From Deltaproteobacteria bacterium (GTDB lineage Bacteria > Desulfobacterota > DSM-4660 > Desulfatiglandales > HGW-15), in the NCBI GenBank assembly GCA_016930835.1, contig JAFGGA010000017.1, positions 1 through 55,048 of the forward strand: DNA of 55,048 nt. Direction: 5' to 3'. A program made the translations under genes and the position numbers. Of this stretch, positions 8,209 through 17,820 are shown piece after piece. Position 1 is the first letter of the stretch. The number at the start of each line of letters is the position of its first letter. The notes below the pieces were generated by a model. It was not told where the DNA came from and made no database searches. It worked only from the letters and a program-made list of their open reading frames with translations.

Positions 8209-9932
8209 GATATTCAAAATATTTTATACCCACACTGAAAGAAATCCCCTCTGATGCGGAGATCGTCAGCCACCAGTTGATGCTTCGGGCCGGTATGATT
8301 CGAAAACTGACTGCCGGTATCTATACCTATCTTCCCATTGGTCTTAGATCCCTCAAAAAAATAGAAAAGATCATCCGGGAAGAAATGAATCAATCAGGAG
8401 CTATCGAGATCCTCATGCCGGCGGTCCAACCCGCGGAGTTATGGCAGGAAAGCGGCAGATGGGATTTTTATGGACGCGAACTCCTGAGATTCAAGGATCG
8501 ACACGATCATGACGCATGCCTGGGGCCTACCCACGAAGAGATCATCACGGACCTGGCCAGAAGGGAGATACGTTCTTACAAGCAGATGCCCATCAATTTG
8601 TACCAGATCCAGACCAAATTCAGGGATGAAATCCGCCCGCGATTCGGTGTCATGCGGGCTCGTGAATTCATCATGAAAGACGCCTATAGTTTTGATATGG
8701 ATGAAGCGGGTGCGGAAAAAAGCTATGGGATCATGCGTGAGACCTATATGAACATCTTCCGTCGTTGCGGATTCCGATTTCGGGCGGTGGAGGCCGATAC
8801 GGGCAGCATCGGCGGCAGTTTTTCACACGAATTCATGGTCCTGGCGGATACGGGTGAAGATCAGATCGTTAATTGCTCGCAATGCTCATATGCGGCAAAC
8901 CTTGAAAAGGCAGAGGTGAAGGAACCGGACCAAGGAGCTGAGACGGATGAAAAATCCATGCTGCCCTTTGAAGAGGTCGAGACCCCGAATATGAAAACCG
9001 TGGAAGAAGTGACTTCCTTCCTGTCCATATCACCCCAAAACCTTGTGAAGACACTTATCTTCAAATCCGATGAGGACGTTGTTGCGGCCCTGGTGCGTGG
9101 AGATCATGATATCAATGAGGCCAAACTCAAAAACATCTTAGGTGCCGAACAACTGGATTTGGCGGATCCCCAACTGGTTGAGGAAGTGACGGGAGCCCCC
9201 TTAGGATTCGCTGGACCTATCGGGCTTGACATCAAAATCATAGCCGATAATACCCTTAAAACCATGCAAAATATGGTTGTCGGCGGTAATAAAAAAGACC
9301 TGCATATCAAAAACGCGAACCTGAAACGTGATTTCACCATCCATGCCTTTGGAGATCTGCGTTTTATCACACCTCATGACCCTTGCCCAAGATGCGGAGG
9401 AACCATTGAGTTTGGCAGGGGAATCGAAGTCGGTCACATATTCAAGCTCGGGACCAAATACAGCAAAACCATGAAAGCGATTTATTTGGATGAAAATGGC
9501 AAGGAACAGACTATGGTCATGGGATGTTACGGCATAGGCGTCAGCAGGATCATGGCCGCGTCCATTGAACAAAACCATGACAATGACGGTATTGTTTTCC
9601 CCATCCCCATTGCCCCGTTTGAGGTGGTCATCCTCCCCCTCCAGATGAATGAACCGGATGTAATCAGCGCGGCTGAGGCCATCTATCAAGGACTATTGGA
9701 AAAAGGGGTGGATGTTTTGATAGATGACAGGGATCTGAGGGCGGGTTTTAAGTTTAAGGATGCCGATCTTTTAGGGACCCCTCTACGCATTGCCGTTGGG
9801 ACTCGTGCCCTAAAAGACGGCCATGTGGAGATGAAATGGCGCCATGAAAAGGAAAGTTCGCTCATATCCTTTCAGGATGCGCCAGCCATTATCATGAAAA
9901 AAATCAATAACCTTTATGATTCGATTAAATGA
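8205..9932 (+). CDS. proS: Prolyl-tRNA synthetase, bacterial type with editing insertion
   Basis: 575 residues, typical of the long bacterial (ProS type 1) form. Class II motifs are visible: [22 protein letters not shown] with motif 1, [28 protein letters not shown] (motif 2, about 140-167), and [13 protein letters not shown] (motif 3, about 442). An INS/YbaK editing domain lies between motifs 2 and 3 (about 224-405) and clears mischarged alanine; the anticodon-binding domain is at the C terminus. Cysteine pairs CSQC and CPRC occur inside the insertion. It overlaps ispG by 4 bases and rsh by 17 bases, so translation is probably coupled. Confidence 0.97.
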   Translation: MRYSKYFIPTLKEIPSDAEIVSHQLMLRAGMIRKLTAGIYTYLPIGLRSLKKIEKIIREEMNQSGAIEILMPAVQPAELWQESGRWDFYGRELLRFKDRHDHDACLGPTHEEIITDLARREIRSYKQMPINLYQIQTKFRDEIRPRFGVMRAREFIMKDAYSFDMDEAGAEKSYGIMRETYMNIFRRCGFRFRAVEADTGSIGGSFSHEFMVLADTGEDQIVNCSQCSYAANLEKAEVKEPDQGAETDEKSMLPFEEVETPNMKTVEEVTSFLSISPQNLVKTLIFKSDEDVVAALVRGDHDINEAKLKNILGAEQLDLADPQLVEEVTGAPLGFAGPIGLDIKIIADNTLKTMQNMVVGGNKKDLHIKNANLKRDFTIHAFGDLRFITPHDPCPRCGGTIEFGRGIEVGHIFKLGTKYSKTMKAIYLDENGKEQTMVMGCYGIGVSRIMAASIEQNHDNDGIVFPIPIAPFEVVILPLQMNEPDVISAAEAIYQGLLEKGVDVLIDDRDLRAGFKFKDADLLGTPLRIAVGTRALKDGHVEMKWRHEKESSLISFQDAPAIIMKKINNLYDSIK

Positions 9933-12054
9933 TATCACGGGCTCACTCCTGAATTATCACCCCAAGGCCGATACGACACTGGTGGAAAAAGCTTATGTCT
10001 ATTCGGCCAAGGTCCACCAGGGTCAAGTCCGGCTCTCCGGTACGCCTTACCTCTCCCATCCCCTGGAAGTAGCCTACATCCTGACTGAAATGAAAATGGA
10101 TGTAACCAGTATTGTGGCCGGCCTTCTCCATGACACCCTTGAGGACACGGACGCCACTTACTCCGAAATAGAACGCCTCTTCGGCAAAGAAGCGGCGGAT
10201 ATCGTCGATGGTGTCACCAAGATCAGCCAGATACAGTTTGAAAGCAGCGAAGAACGCCAGGCCGAGAATATGCGCAAGATGATCCTGGCCATGACCACGG
10301 ACATCCGGGTGATTATGGTCAAACTGGCTGATCGCCTGCATAACATGAGAACGCTTGGATTTCACACCCTGGAAAAACAACGGCTCATTGCTCGAGAAAC
10401 CCTGGATATCTATGCCCCGTTGGCAGGCAGGATGGGCATCTACTGGCTCAAATCCTCTCTTGAGGATCTATGTCTCTTCTATCTGGAACCGGAAATCTAT
10501 GAAAAAATCAAGACAGGTATTGCGCAGAGACGCGGCGCCAGTGAAAAATTCATCCGAGAAGTGAAGGAACTGATATCAGAAAAATTGAAGGAACATAACA
10601 TCAAAGGGGCCATTAAAGGCCGATATAAACACCATTATAGTATCTATTCTAAAATGCGGGCGCAAAATTTAAGTGTGGATCAGGTCTACGATGTGGTGGC
10701 CTTTCGTGTGATCGTCAACACCCTCAAAGAGTGTTATGAGATCCTTGGGATTATCCATTCCATGTGGAAGCCCGTGCTGGGAAGATTCAAGGATTACATT
10801 TCCATACCCAAAGCCAATATGTACCAATCGCTCCATACGACCGTCATCGGACCTTTAGGACAACGAATGGAGGTCCAGATACGCACATGGGAAATGGATA
10901 AATTAGCGGAGGAGGGCATCGCTGCCCACTGGAAATATAAAGAAGGTTTCTCCAATAAGGCCGATGAAAAACAGTTTTTGTGGCTCAGGCAACTCCTGGA
11001 ATGGCAAAAAAGTCTTACCGATCCGAAGGAATTCATCGAGACTGTTCGAATGGATCTTTTTCCCAATGAGGTCTATGTATTCACCCCCAAAGGTGAAGTC
11101 AAAGAGTTCCCCAAAGGGGCCACCCCCATTGATTTTGCCTACAGCATTCACTCTGAGGTCGGCGAAAAGTGCACCGGTGCCAAGGTAAATAGCAGGATGG
11201 TCCCCCTCCGATATCAATTAAGAAACGGGGATATCGTTGAGATCATCACCTCCGGCAAACAGCACCCACGAAAAGACTGGCTTGACTTTGTAAAGACACC
11301 GCGGGCCAAGACCAAGATCAGACAATGGATCAAAAACCAAGAAAGGGATGAGAGCATCTCGATCGGTAAAAGCATCCTGGAAAAGGCCTTGGAGCAATCC
11401 AATCTGAACATCCCTAATGTTGTCAAGAACGAGCAAATACAGTCAATTGCCCAGGAACTTTCTTTTCAGGCCATTGAAGACTTGCTGGCCAATGTGGGGT
11501 ACGGAAAGATATCCGCCAATCAGGTCCTGGGTCGATTAAAACCTCGTCTGGGGATAGAGGATGATAAACCCGCCGGACTGGTCAGCAAAATGGTTTCGCG
11601 CATTACTCGCAAAAAGAGCACGCGTGGAATCAAGGTGAAGGGATTGGATGATATGTTGGTCCGGTTTGCAAACTGCTGCCACCCGTTGCCCGGCGAAAAA
11701 GTCATCGGCTTTATCACCCGCGGTCGAGGTGTCACTATCCACAAATATGATTGTCGACATGTCTACGATGCGGATCCCCAAAGACTTGTGGATGTTCAAT
11801 GGGAGCCGTCCGAGCAAGAGGTTTACATCGCCAAACTCAAAGTCGTTTCCATTGATAAAAAAGGCATCCTAGCCGATACAAGCGCTGTAATCTCCCAAAA
11901 GGATGCCAATATTATCCAGGCTGATATAAAGACGACCATGGACAAAAAAGGGGTCTCATTTTTTACTATTGAAGTCGAGAACTATAAACAGTTGGAAGAA
12001 ATTATTGGAGCCATCAAAAAGGTAAAAAACGTATTGCTGGTGGAAAGGCTGTAA
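9916..12054 (+). CDS. (p)ppGpp synthetase/hydrolase, RelA/SpoT (Rsh) family
   Basis: 712 residues, full-length Rsh. The N-terminal HD hydrolase is intact ([19 protein letters not shown] near residues 74-82, [12 protein letters not shown]). The synthetase domain follows ([63 protein letters not shown]). Next come TGS (about 385-450), a cysteine-containing conserved region ([23 protein letters not shown]) and a C-terminal ACT domain. Both catalytic halves look functional, so this is a bifunctional stringent-response enzyme. The start MIRLNDI, inside the proS 3' end, matches relatives, which supports the 17-base overlap. Confidence 0.96.
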   Translation: MIRLNDITGSLLNYHPKADTTLVEKAYVYSAKVHQGQVRLSGTPYLSHPLEVAYILTEMKMDVTSIVAGLLHDTLEDTDATYSEIERLFGKEAADIVDGVTKISQIQFESSEERQAENMRKMILAMTTDIRVIMVKLADRLHNMRTLGFHTLEKQRLIARETLDIYAPLAGRMGIYWLKSSLEDLCLFYLEPEIYEKIKTGIAQRRGASEKFIREVKELISEKLKEHNIKGAIKGRYKHHYSIYSKMRAQNLSVDQVYDVVAFRVIVNTLKECYEILGIIHSMWKPVLGRFKDYISIPKANMYQSLHTTVIGPLGQRMEVQIRTWEMDKLAEEGIAAHWKYKEGFSNKADEKQFLWLRQLLEWQKSLTDPKEFIETVRMDLFPNEVYVFTPKGEVKEFPKGATPIDFAYSIHSEVGEKCTGAKVNSRMVPLRYQLRNGDIVEIITSGKQHPRKDWLDFVKTPRAKTKIRQWIKNQERDESISIGKSILEKALEQSNLNIPNVVKNEQIQSIAQELSFQAIEDLLANVGYGKISANQVLGRLKPRLGIEDDKPAGLVSKMVSRITRKKSTRGIKVKGLDDMLVRFANCCHPLPGEKVIGFITRGRGVTIHKYDCRHVYDADPQRLVDVQWEPSEQEVYIAKLKVVSIDKKGILADTSAVISQKDANIIQADIKTTMDKKGVSFFTIEVENYKQLEEIIGAIKKVKNVLLVERL

Positions 12055-12057
12055 ATA

Positions 12058-12249
12058 TTATGCGGGCTTTACCACCCTGCCGGATTTGATACAAGAAGTG
12101 CAAACCATCATCCGCTTGGTTTGCCCGTTTTGGACGGACCTTACTCTTTGCAGGTTGGGATACCATCGTTTTTTCGTCTTATTATGGGCATGGCTTACAT
12201 TACATCCAACGATAGGTCTTTTACCACAAATTTCACATACTTTTGACAT
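12058..12249 (-). CDS. rpmB: 50S ribosomal protein L28, zinc-ribbon form
   Basis: 63 residues with the L28 signature ([30 protein letters not shown]). Two CxxC pairs (Cys5/Cys8 and Cys50/Cys53) make it the zinc-binding C+ paralogue type. An AGGAG ribosome binding site precedes the ATG by 8 bases. It stands alone, convergent with rsh with only three bases between stop codons. Confidence 0.97.
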   Translation of the reverse strand: MSKVCEICGKRPIVGCNVSHAHNKTKKRWYPNLQRVRSVQNGQTKRMMVCTSCIKSGRVVKPA

Positions 12250-12330
12250 GTATTAACTCCTAGGCGGAAATATTAGAATTTTTCTTTTTAATAGGCTTTT
12301 TTAAAAAAAGCAACTTTTTTTTTCAATTTT

Positions 12331-13776
12331 ATGAATACTGAACGCTTCTTCCCTTTACAACCCGCACTGAATATGATTCCTCCAAATCCCAAAAGGATCC
12401 ACCTTATGGGCATCTGCGGGACGGGCATGGCGTCTTTGGCCGGGATGTTAAAGCATCAGGACTTTTCTATATCCGGATCCGATGCCAACGTGTATCCTCC
12501 CATGAGTGACTTCCTCGCATCTCTATCCATACCGGTTTCAGAAGGCTATAGTCCCCAGAACCTTCATGCCAATCCGGATCTGGTTGTCGTGGGAAATGTC
12601 ATCTCACGGCAAAATCCTGAGACCGTTGAATTGGCCGCGAAAGGTATCCCATATATTTCCATGCCTCAAGCCCTTCAACATTTTGCCATGAAAGGTAAAA
12701 AGCCCATCGTCATCGCTGGGACCCATGGAAAAACGACCACATCGAGCCTGGCATCATGGGTTCTCGAAAGCGCCGGAATGGACCCAGGATTTATGATAGG
12801 TGGCATCCCTAAAAATTTTGATCAGAATTTTAAACTGGGTCACGGCCCTTATTTTATTATTGAAGGGGATGAGTATGATACGGCCTTTTTTGATAAGGGG
12901 CCAAAATTTTTGCACTACGCCCCCTGGATAACCATACTAACCAGCATTGAATTCGATCATGCAGATATATTTCGTGATCTAAACCATGTCATCCATGTGT
13001 TTCACCAATTGATCGACCTTATCCCTCCAGACGGCTTGCTGATCGCCAATGGGGATGACCCCATTATCAAGGAAGAATCCCGAAGGGCCAGGTGTCGGGT
13101 TGTGATGTATGGTTTCCGGTCCGGTTTGGACTGGCAACCCTCACATATCTCGTTTCATGATGCCCGCACCCACATGACCAGCCTTTATCAGAATAAGGAG
13201 TATGTCCCAATTTCCACACCCCTCTATGGTGAGCATAATATCTCAAACCTCTTATCCATAGTGGCCTTGTCCGAATATCTAAAGATCCCCTTGCCGACAC
13301 TTTACAAGGCCCTTGACAATTTCCATGGTGTGAAACGACGGCAAGAGATATTGGGGGAAAAGAGAGGCATCCTGGTGATGGACGACTTTGCCCATCATCC
13401 CACCGCGGTTGAGAAAACCATATCAGCCGTTAAGCAAAGATACGACTCGCGTCGCCTCATAGCGGTCTTCGAGCCCCGATCCAATTCGAGCAGAAGAAAT
13501 ATTTTCCAGGAAAAATACGGTACTGCCTTTGATCATGCTGATATTGTGATGATCCCTGAACCTCCCATGATGGACAAGATAGACCCTAAAGAACGATTCT
13601 CTTCGACCAAATTGGTCGACGATCTAATCAGTAGGGGCATAAAGGCTATGTATTTCCCTGATACGAGTCGCCTACTCAATGAACTCCTTGATCAGGGTCA
13701 AGAAGGGGATATTATCCTGATCATGTCCAACGGCTCTTTTGATCATCTTCATCAAAGATTATTAGAGAAACTCTAA
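12331..13776 (+). CDS. mpl: UDP-N-acetylmuramate:L-alanyl-gamma-D-glutamyl-meso-diaminopimelate ligase (Mpl)
   Basis: 481 residues of the Mur ligase family. Mpl recycles the murein tripeptide by joining it to UDP-MurNAc. Domains: Rossmann N-terminal domain (HLMGICGTGMASLAGMLK, about 24-42), ATP-binding centre (IAGTHGKTTTSSLASW, about 128-143; FIIEGDEYDTAFFDKGPKF near 175), and a C-terminal domain with DDFAHHPTAVEKTI near 352 and FEPRSNSSRRN near 379. HLMGICGTGM and GDEYDTAFFDKGPKF distinguish Mpl from MurC. No good ribosome binding site is seen at 12331; an internal ATG at 12373 (MIPPNPKRIH) is an alternative start. Confidence 0.93.
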   Translation: MNTERFFPLQPALNMIPPNPKRIHLMGICGTGMASLAGMLKHQDFSISGSDANVYPPMSDFLASLSIPVSEGYSPQNLHANPDLVVVGNVISRQNPETVELAAKGIPYISMPQALQHFAMKGKKPIVIAGTHGKTTTSSLASWVLESAGMDPGFMIGGIPKNFDQNFKLGHGPYFIIEGDEYDTAFFDKGPKFLHYAPWITILTSIEFDHADIFRDLNHVIHVFHQLIDLIPPDGLLIANGDDPIIKEESRRARCRVVMYGFRSGLDWQPSHISFHDARTHMTSLYQNKEYVPISTPLYGEHNISNLLSIVALSEYLKIPLPTLYKALDNFHGVKRRQEILGEKRGILVMDDFAHHPTAVEKTISAVKQRYDSRRLIAVFEPRSNSSRRNIFQEKYGTAFDHADIVMIPEPPMMDKIDPKERFSSTKLVDDLISRGIKAMYFPDTSRLLNELLDQGQEGDIILIMSNGSFDHLHQRLLEKL

Positions 13777-14448
13777 ATCTTCTTCAACTATACGGACAAA
13801 ATTTGTATGCACACTCTTTTTATCGCCTATTTTTAATATGCTCACTCAATCATGATGGGAATAATTCCCTTCAGGATTTAATATTTTTACGTTTTACCTT
13901 GACATTTTAAAAATGATACGTTAATCATCGTAACGTTAATCTAAATTTTTCACGAATACACACCATCTCAAAGTCGATTGCAAACATAATTGTATTCGAT
14001 TTTAACCCATACAAACAAGAAACCTTAACATTCTGTGTGCTTGACGTCATGTTTGTCCCATTTTACCCTGGATAAGGGGAAAACCTCCAAAGGAGACAAT
14101 AAACAAAACGGTTCAAAGCATGGAATATCCCGATATTTCAAAAACAAATAAACATTCTTTAGGTTGTTCTTCTTCCAGGCCTGCTGACTTTATGCATCTC
14201 CTGATTATGGATAGGGGTCTGCCATATTAGTATCAATGAAAAAGTGGCTTTTTGTAGTAATAAGCAGATAATATAAAACGACCTTTTTACCCCTTAAGCA
14301 ACTTCTTTTTTGGATGAACTTAGAATAAAACGCTCACCGCCACCATGGGGGAGGAAGCTTGTAAGGATATGAAGGGATAATGATTGCCCTTCAGTGATGG
14401 CTTGAAACCATATTATAAACGCCATAAGCACGAAAGGAGGAGAGGGGT
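13777..14448. other. Long intergenic region upstream of the ABC transporter operon
   Basis: 672 AT-rich bases without a convincing gene. A sigma70-like promoter and repeated ACGTTAATC boxes lie at 13899-13941. A 36-codon frame at 14120-14230 has no ribosome binding site at a useful distance and was not called. A leader of up to about 500 bases before the binding-protein gene is possible. Confidence 0.5.
13899..13941 (+). promoter_or_regulatory. Candidate promoter with overlapping operator repeats for the ABC transporter operon
   Basis: TTGACA at 13899-13904, a 17-base spacer, then TAATCA (13922-13927) as a -10. ACGTTAATC occurs at 13918-13926 and again at 13933-13941, 15 bases apart. Overlapping them is an inverted repeat ACGTTA (13918-13923) / TAACGT (13931-13936). 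The arrangement suits a dimeric repressor such as a TetR or GntR protein overlapping the -10. No regulator gene is adjacent. Inferred from sequence only. Confidence 0.4.
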
Positions 14449-15762
14449 ATGAAAAAAGCAGTAGGGGTTATGGTTTTACTGGTATTTGGCCTGTTTATGG
14501 TATTCGGGGTGCCGGCCTTTGCAGCGGACACCATCAAGATCGGTGTCATCGGTCCCATGAACTTTGTCCAAGGCCAAGGCCATTGGAATGGGGCAACCCT
14601 AGCAATGGAGGTAATCAATGCCAAGGGTGGCATCCAAGTCGGCAATAAAAAAATGAAAATCGAGCTGATCAAAGCGGATTCCAATGAACACCTCAGCATT
14701 CCGGATGCGACCAATGCCATGGAACGGCTCATGACCCGGGACAAGGTCGATTTTGTCGTGGGCGGTTTCCGAACCGAGGCGGTTCTTCCCATGCAGGATA
14801 TTGCCTGCGAATACAAAAAGATCTTTATCGGTTGCGGGGCAGCCACGGATGCGATCTGTACGCGGGTGGCCGAGGACTATGACACATACAAATACTGGTT
14901 CCGAATGACTCCTTTCAATGGAACAAACCTTGCCAAAGCATCCATAGCCCATTTGATGTCCACCGCAGGTGCGATGAAGCAAGCGGGTTTGAACATACCC
15001 AAATTTAAAGTCGCTGCGGCCATAGAACAAGCTCAATGGGCGGACGGCTTTGTCGGATTGGCCAAAGCATATATACCAAAACTGGGCATGGATTTGACGG
15101 GCGTCTGGAGACCTTCTGCAAATGCAACAGATGTGACGGCCGAACTAACTGCCATCCAGCGTTCCGGAGCCCACATTATTTACGCAATCTTTTCCGGCCC
15201 GGTAGGGATCCCCTTTGCAAGACAGACAGGCGAACTCAAGATACCGGCCATACAGATGGGCATCAATGTAGAGGCCCAGAAGGACGATTTTTGGGAGGCC
15301 ACTCAGGGAATGGGCAATTATGTCATGACCTCCAATACTTACGCTCGTGATGTTGAGCAAAATGAAAATACAAAGGCCTTTGTAGACGCGTATGTGAAGC
15401 GATTCGGAGAGACCCCCACCTATACAGCAGGTACGTATGATGCGATTCTCTTCGCGCTTGCTCCCTCTATTGAGGAGGCCGGAACCCTGAATTCCGACAA
15501 AATCGTATCCATCCTGGAGAATCGCGTATTCAAGAACACAACCTCTACCATAAAATATGTAAAGGATAGCGAAGGGCGCCATCTGCATGATATCCAATTT
15601 GGTCCTGGCTATTCCACCGGTCTTGCCACACAATGGCAGGACGGCAAACTCAAAGGCGTCTGGCCCTATAAGTGGGTGGCCGCTCAAGGGGCTCCTGAAG
15701 TCACTTATAAGGGAATTGTCCCCATTAAGATCCCACCCTGGGTAATTGAAGCTTATAAGTAA
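14449..15762 (+). CDS. ABC transporter periplasmic substrate-binding protein (branched-chain amino acid/organic acid type)
   Basis: 437 residues. Residues 1-25 are a Sec signal peptide ending VPAFAA, and the mature protein starts DTIKIGVIGPMNFVQGQGHWNGATLAMEVINAKGGI, the usual opening of LivJ/LivK-type (Peripla_BP_6) proteins. A strong AAAGGAGGAGAGG ribosome binding site precedes the ATG. It leads an operon with two permeases, an acyl-CoA ligase and two ATPases. The paired ligase suggests that the ligand is a carboxylic acid (fatty or aromatic) rather than an amino acid; that is inference from context. Confidence 0.92.
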   Translation: MKKAVGVMVLLVFGLFMVFGVPAFAADTIKIGVIGPMNFVQGQGHWNGATLAMEVINAKGGIQVGNKKMKIELIKADSNEHLSIPDATNAMERLMTRDKVDFVVGGFRTEAVLPMQDIACEYKKIFIGCGAATDAICTRVAEDYDTYKYWFRMTPFNGTNLAKASIAHLMSTAGAMKQAGLNIPKFKVAAAIEQAQWADGFVGLAKAYIPKLGMDLTGVWRPSANATDVTAELTAIQRSGAHIIYAIFSGPVGIPFARQTGELKIPAIQMGINVEAQKDDFWEATQGMGNYVMTSNTYARDVEQNENTKAFVDAYVKRFGETPTYTAGTYDAILFALAPSIEEAGTLNSDKIVSILENRVFKNTTSTIKYVKDSEGRHLHDIQFGPGYSTGLATQWQDGKLKGVWPYKWVAAQGAPEVTYKGIVPIKIPPWVIEAYK

Positions 15763-15851
15763 TAAATACGAATGCATTATTCGACGTGACTCCACTCTTT
15801 TACCATTCAGGTTCAAGAGGGGGGGCACGTCGTACCATGCTTTGAGGACCT

Positions 15852-16724
15852 ATGATTTTATTAGACATCTTTATTACCGGTCTCATCAGCGGAAGCACAT
15901 ATGCCCTTCTGGCCATCGGGTTTTCCATTATCTTTGGGGCGGCCCGGATTGTCAATTTGGCCCACACCGCCTTCTACATGGTGGCTTCATACTGTATCTA
16001 TCTGGTTTCTACCAAGATGGGCATACACCCGGGTTGGGGCATGATTATGGCAGTCATTCTGGTCACTCTCCTCGGCACTATAGCCTACCAGATCGTAATC
16101 AACCCCATCCGTGAGCATCACGGTGCCGTGCTAATCGCGACCATCGCCTTGGCCATGGCCTTTCAGGAAATCATGACGCTCATATTTAAAAGCTCTTATT
16201 TAAGTGTCCCCGCTTTGATCAAAGGATTTGTGCCTATTTTAGGTGTGAAGGTCTTTTATCAGCAGATACTGACTTTCGGTGCGGCCTTCGTTGTGATGGG
16301 GGGCCTATGGATTCTTCTCATGGAAACCAGAGCCGGTCTGGCCATACGGGCCACCGCACAAGACCGGGAAGTAGCCAACCTGATGGGGATTAACGAATCG
16401 CGAATCGCCATGCTCGCCACGGCCATTTCCGTGGGATTGGCCGGCTTTGCGGGGGCGATTGTGGTCCCGCTTACCGTTATTAATCCGCGAATGTGGGAGC
16501 ATCCACTTATTATGATGATGGCCGTTGTGGTTCTGGGGGGGTTGGGCAGTCTGAAGGGTAGTTTTGTCGGGGCCTATATTTTGGGTTTTGCAGAGTCTTT
16601 GGTGGTTTTTCTAATTCCTGCAGGCGCCTTTCTAAAGGGCTCTGTGGCCCTATCCATCATGATCCTGGTACTGCTCATCAGGCCGGATGGCCTTTTTGGA
16701 GTGAGCTTTGAGGAAGAAAGATAG
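15852..16724 (+). CDS. ABC transporter permease, LivH type
   Basis: 290 residues, hydrophobic throughout with about eight membrane segments. It has the LivH signature near the start (ITGLISGSTYALLAIGFSIIFGAARIVNLAHTAFYM) and the EAA-like loop RAGLAIRATAQDREVANLMGIN near residue 165. It forms the inner-membrane channel together with the next gene. The stop is 2 bases before the livM-like start. Confidence 0.93.
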   Translation: MILLDIFITGLISGSTYALLAIGFSIIFGAARIVNLAHTAFYMVASYCIYLVSTKMGIHPGWGMIMAVILVTLLGTIAYQIVINPIREHHGAVLIATIALAMAFQEIMTLIFKSSYLSVPALIKGFVPILGVKVFYQQILTFGAAFVVMGGLWILLMETRAGLAIRATAQDREVANLMGINESRIAMLATAISVGLAGFAGAIVVPLTVINPRMWEHPLIMMMAVVVLGGLGSLKGSFVGAYILGFAESLVVFLIPAGAFLKGSVALSIMILVLLIRPDGLFGVSFEEER

Positions 16725-16726
16725 AT

Positions 16727-17776
16727 ATGGATCTTATTATATTTTATTTTAGAAAGCTATTCACCATACTTAAAAAAGAGGTTCTGGTTCTCCCCTCACG
16801 AGTCGTGGTCATACTGTTTTTTCTCTTTGTTTTGCTGTTGCCTGTTTTACCTGTGATCGGAAATGACCCCTATATGCTCCGGATCTTTACGCTTACCTGT
16901 ATTTATGCCATATTTGCCGCAAGTTGGGACCTGCTTTCCGGTTATACCGGTCAAATGAATTTCGGGCATGCCCTGTTCTTTGGAGTAGGAGCTTACTCGG
17001 CGGCCTTGCTCAATCACCATATCCATATCCCCCCGTGGGGCAGCATCCCCATAGGCGCATTGGTTGCGGTCCTGGCTGGATTGATTATAGGCATCCCGTG
17101 TCTTCGACTGAAGGGGACATATCTGGCCCTAACCACCCTGGCCTTCCCCATCATCCTGATAGGTATTGTTTTTGCTTTTCCTGATCAATTGGGTGGTGAA
17201 CTGGGTATTTCAGGCATTGAACGCATTGCCCGGTCCAAAGTCATTTCTTATTATATCATTGCAATCATAATGCTGGGTCTGTGTACCATCATGTGGGCCA
17301 TTACCGACTCCAAGCTGGGTATTATCCTTCATGCCATCCGGGAGGATGAAATAGCCGTCAGGACTGCTGGGATCAATACCACACGATATAAACTCCTGGC
17401 TTTTTCTTTAAGCGGGTTCTTTGCCGGTGTTGCCGGAGGACTTTATGCCCACTATATGAGGATCGCGGGCCCGTCAACCCTTGAGGTATCCTTATCCTTC
17501 CAGGTGGTCATCTGGTCCATATTCGGAGGCATCGTAAGTATCTATGGCCCTATAGGGGCCGTATTTGTTCTTTTTCCTTTGCTTGAATTGCTTCGATTTT
17601 GGGAACAAGGTCGAACATTAATGTTCGCATGCATTATTATCTTAATACTTTTATATATGCCTGATGGGCTTTTTCCTTGGCTGCGAGATAAAATAGAAAA
17701 GGAATGTCCTCGGTGTAAGAAAAGAAACTTTTGGCGACGAAAAACATGCCGGATCTGTACGGCGGAATTGGATTAA
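16727..17776 (+). CDS. ABC transporter permease, LivM type, with C-terminal zinc-ribbon-like tail
   Basis: 349 residues. The membrane part has the LivM features YAIFAASWDLLSGYTGQMNFGHALFFGVGAY (about 59-89), GTYLALTTLAFPII and HAIREDEIAVRTAGINTTRYKLLAFSLSGFFAGVAGGLYAHY. After the last helix comes a hydrophilic cytoplasmic tail with Cys327-x2-Cys330 and Cys341-x2-Cys344 (ECPRCKKRN...KTCRICTAEL), a small zinc-ribbon-like module that LivM proteins normally lack. It follows the LivH-type permease by 2 bases and precedes the CoA ligase by 44 bases. Confidence 0.92.
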   Translation: MDLIIFYFRKLFTILKKEVLVLPSRVVVILFFLFVLLLPVLPVIGNDPYMLRIFTLTCIYAIFAASWDLLSGYTGQMNFGHALFFGVGAYSAALLNHHIHIPPWGSIPIGALVAVLAGLIIGIPCLRLKGTYLALTTLAFPIILIGIVFAFPDQLGGELGISGIERIARSKVISYYIIAIIMLGLCTIMWAITDSKLGIILHAIREDEIAVRTAGINTTRYKLLAFSLSGFFAGVAGGLYAHYMRIAGPSTLEVSLSFQVVIWSIFGGIVSIYGPIGAVFVLFPLLELLRFWEQGRTLMFACIIILILLYMPDGLFPWLRDKIEKECPRCKKRNFWRRKTCRICTAELD

Positions 17777-17820
17777 TATAAACCCTATTGCAAACTAACA
17801 AACAGCCATAAGGATGAACA

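Noticed and set aside
12294-12320. GCTTTTTT/AAAAAAGC plus T run as a terminator after rsh
   Set aside because: It lies beyond rpmB, 240 bases past the rsh stop, in low-complexity A/T sequence; a chance palindrome is as likely.
14120-14230. 36-codon open frame upstream of the ABC transporter operon
   Set aside because: The AAAGGAG sequence is more than 20 bases away from the ATG and the peptide resembles nothing known; probably part of the leader.
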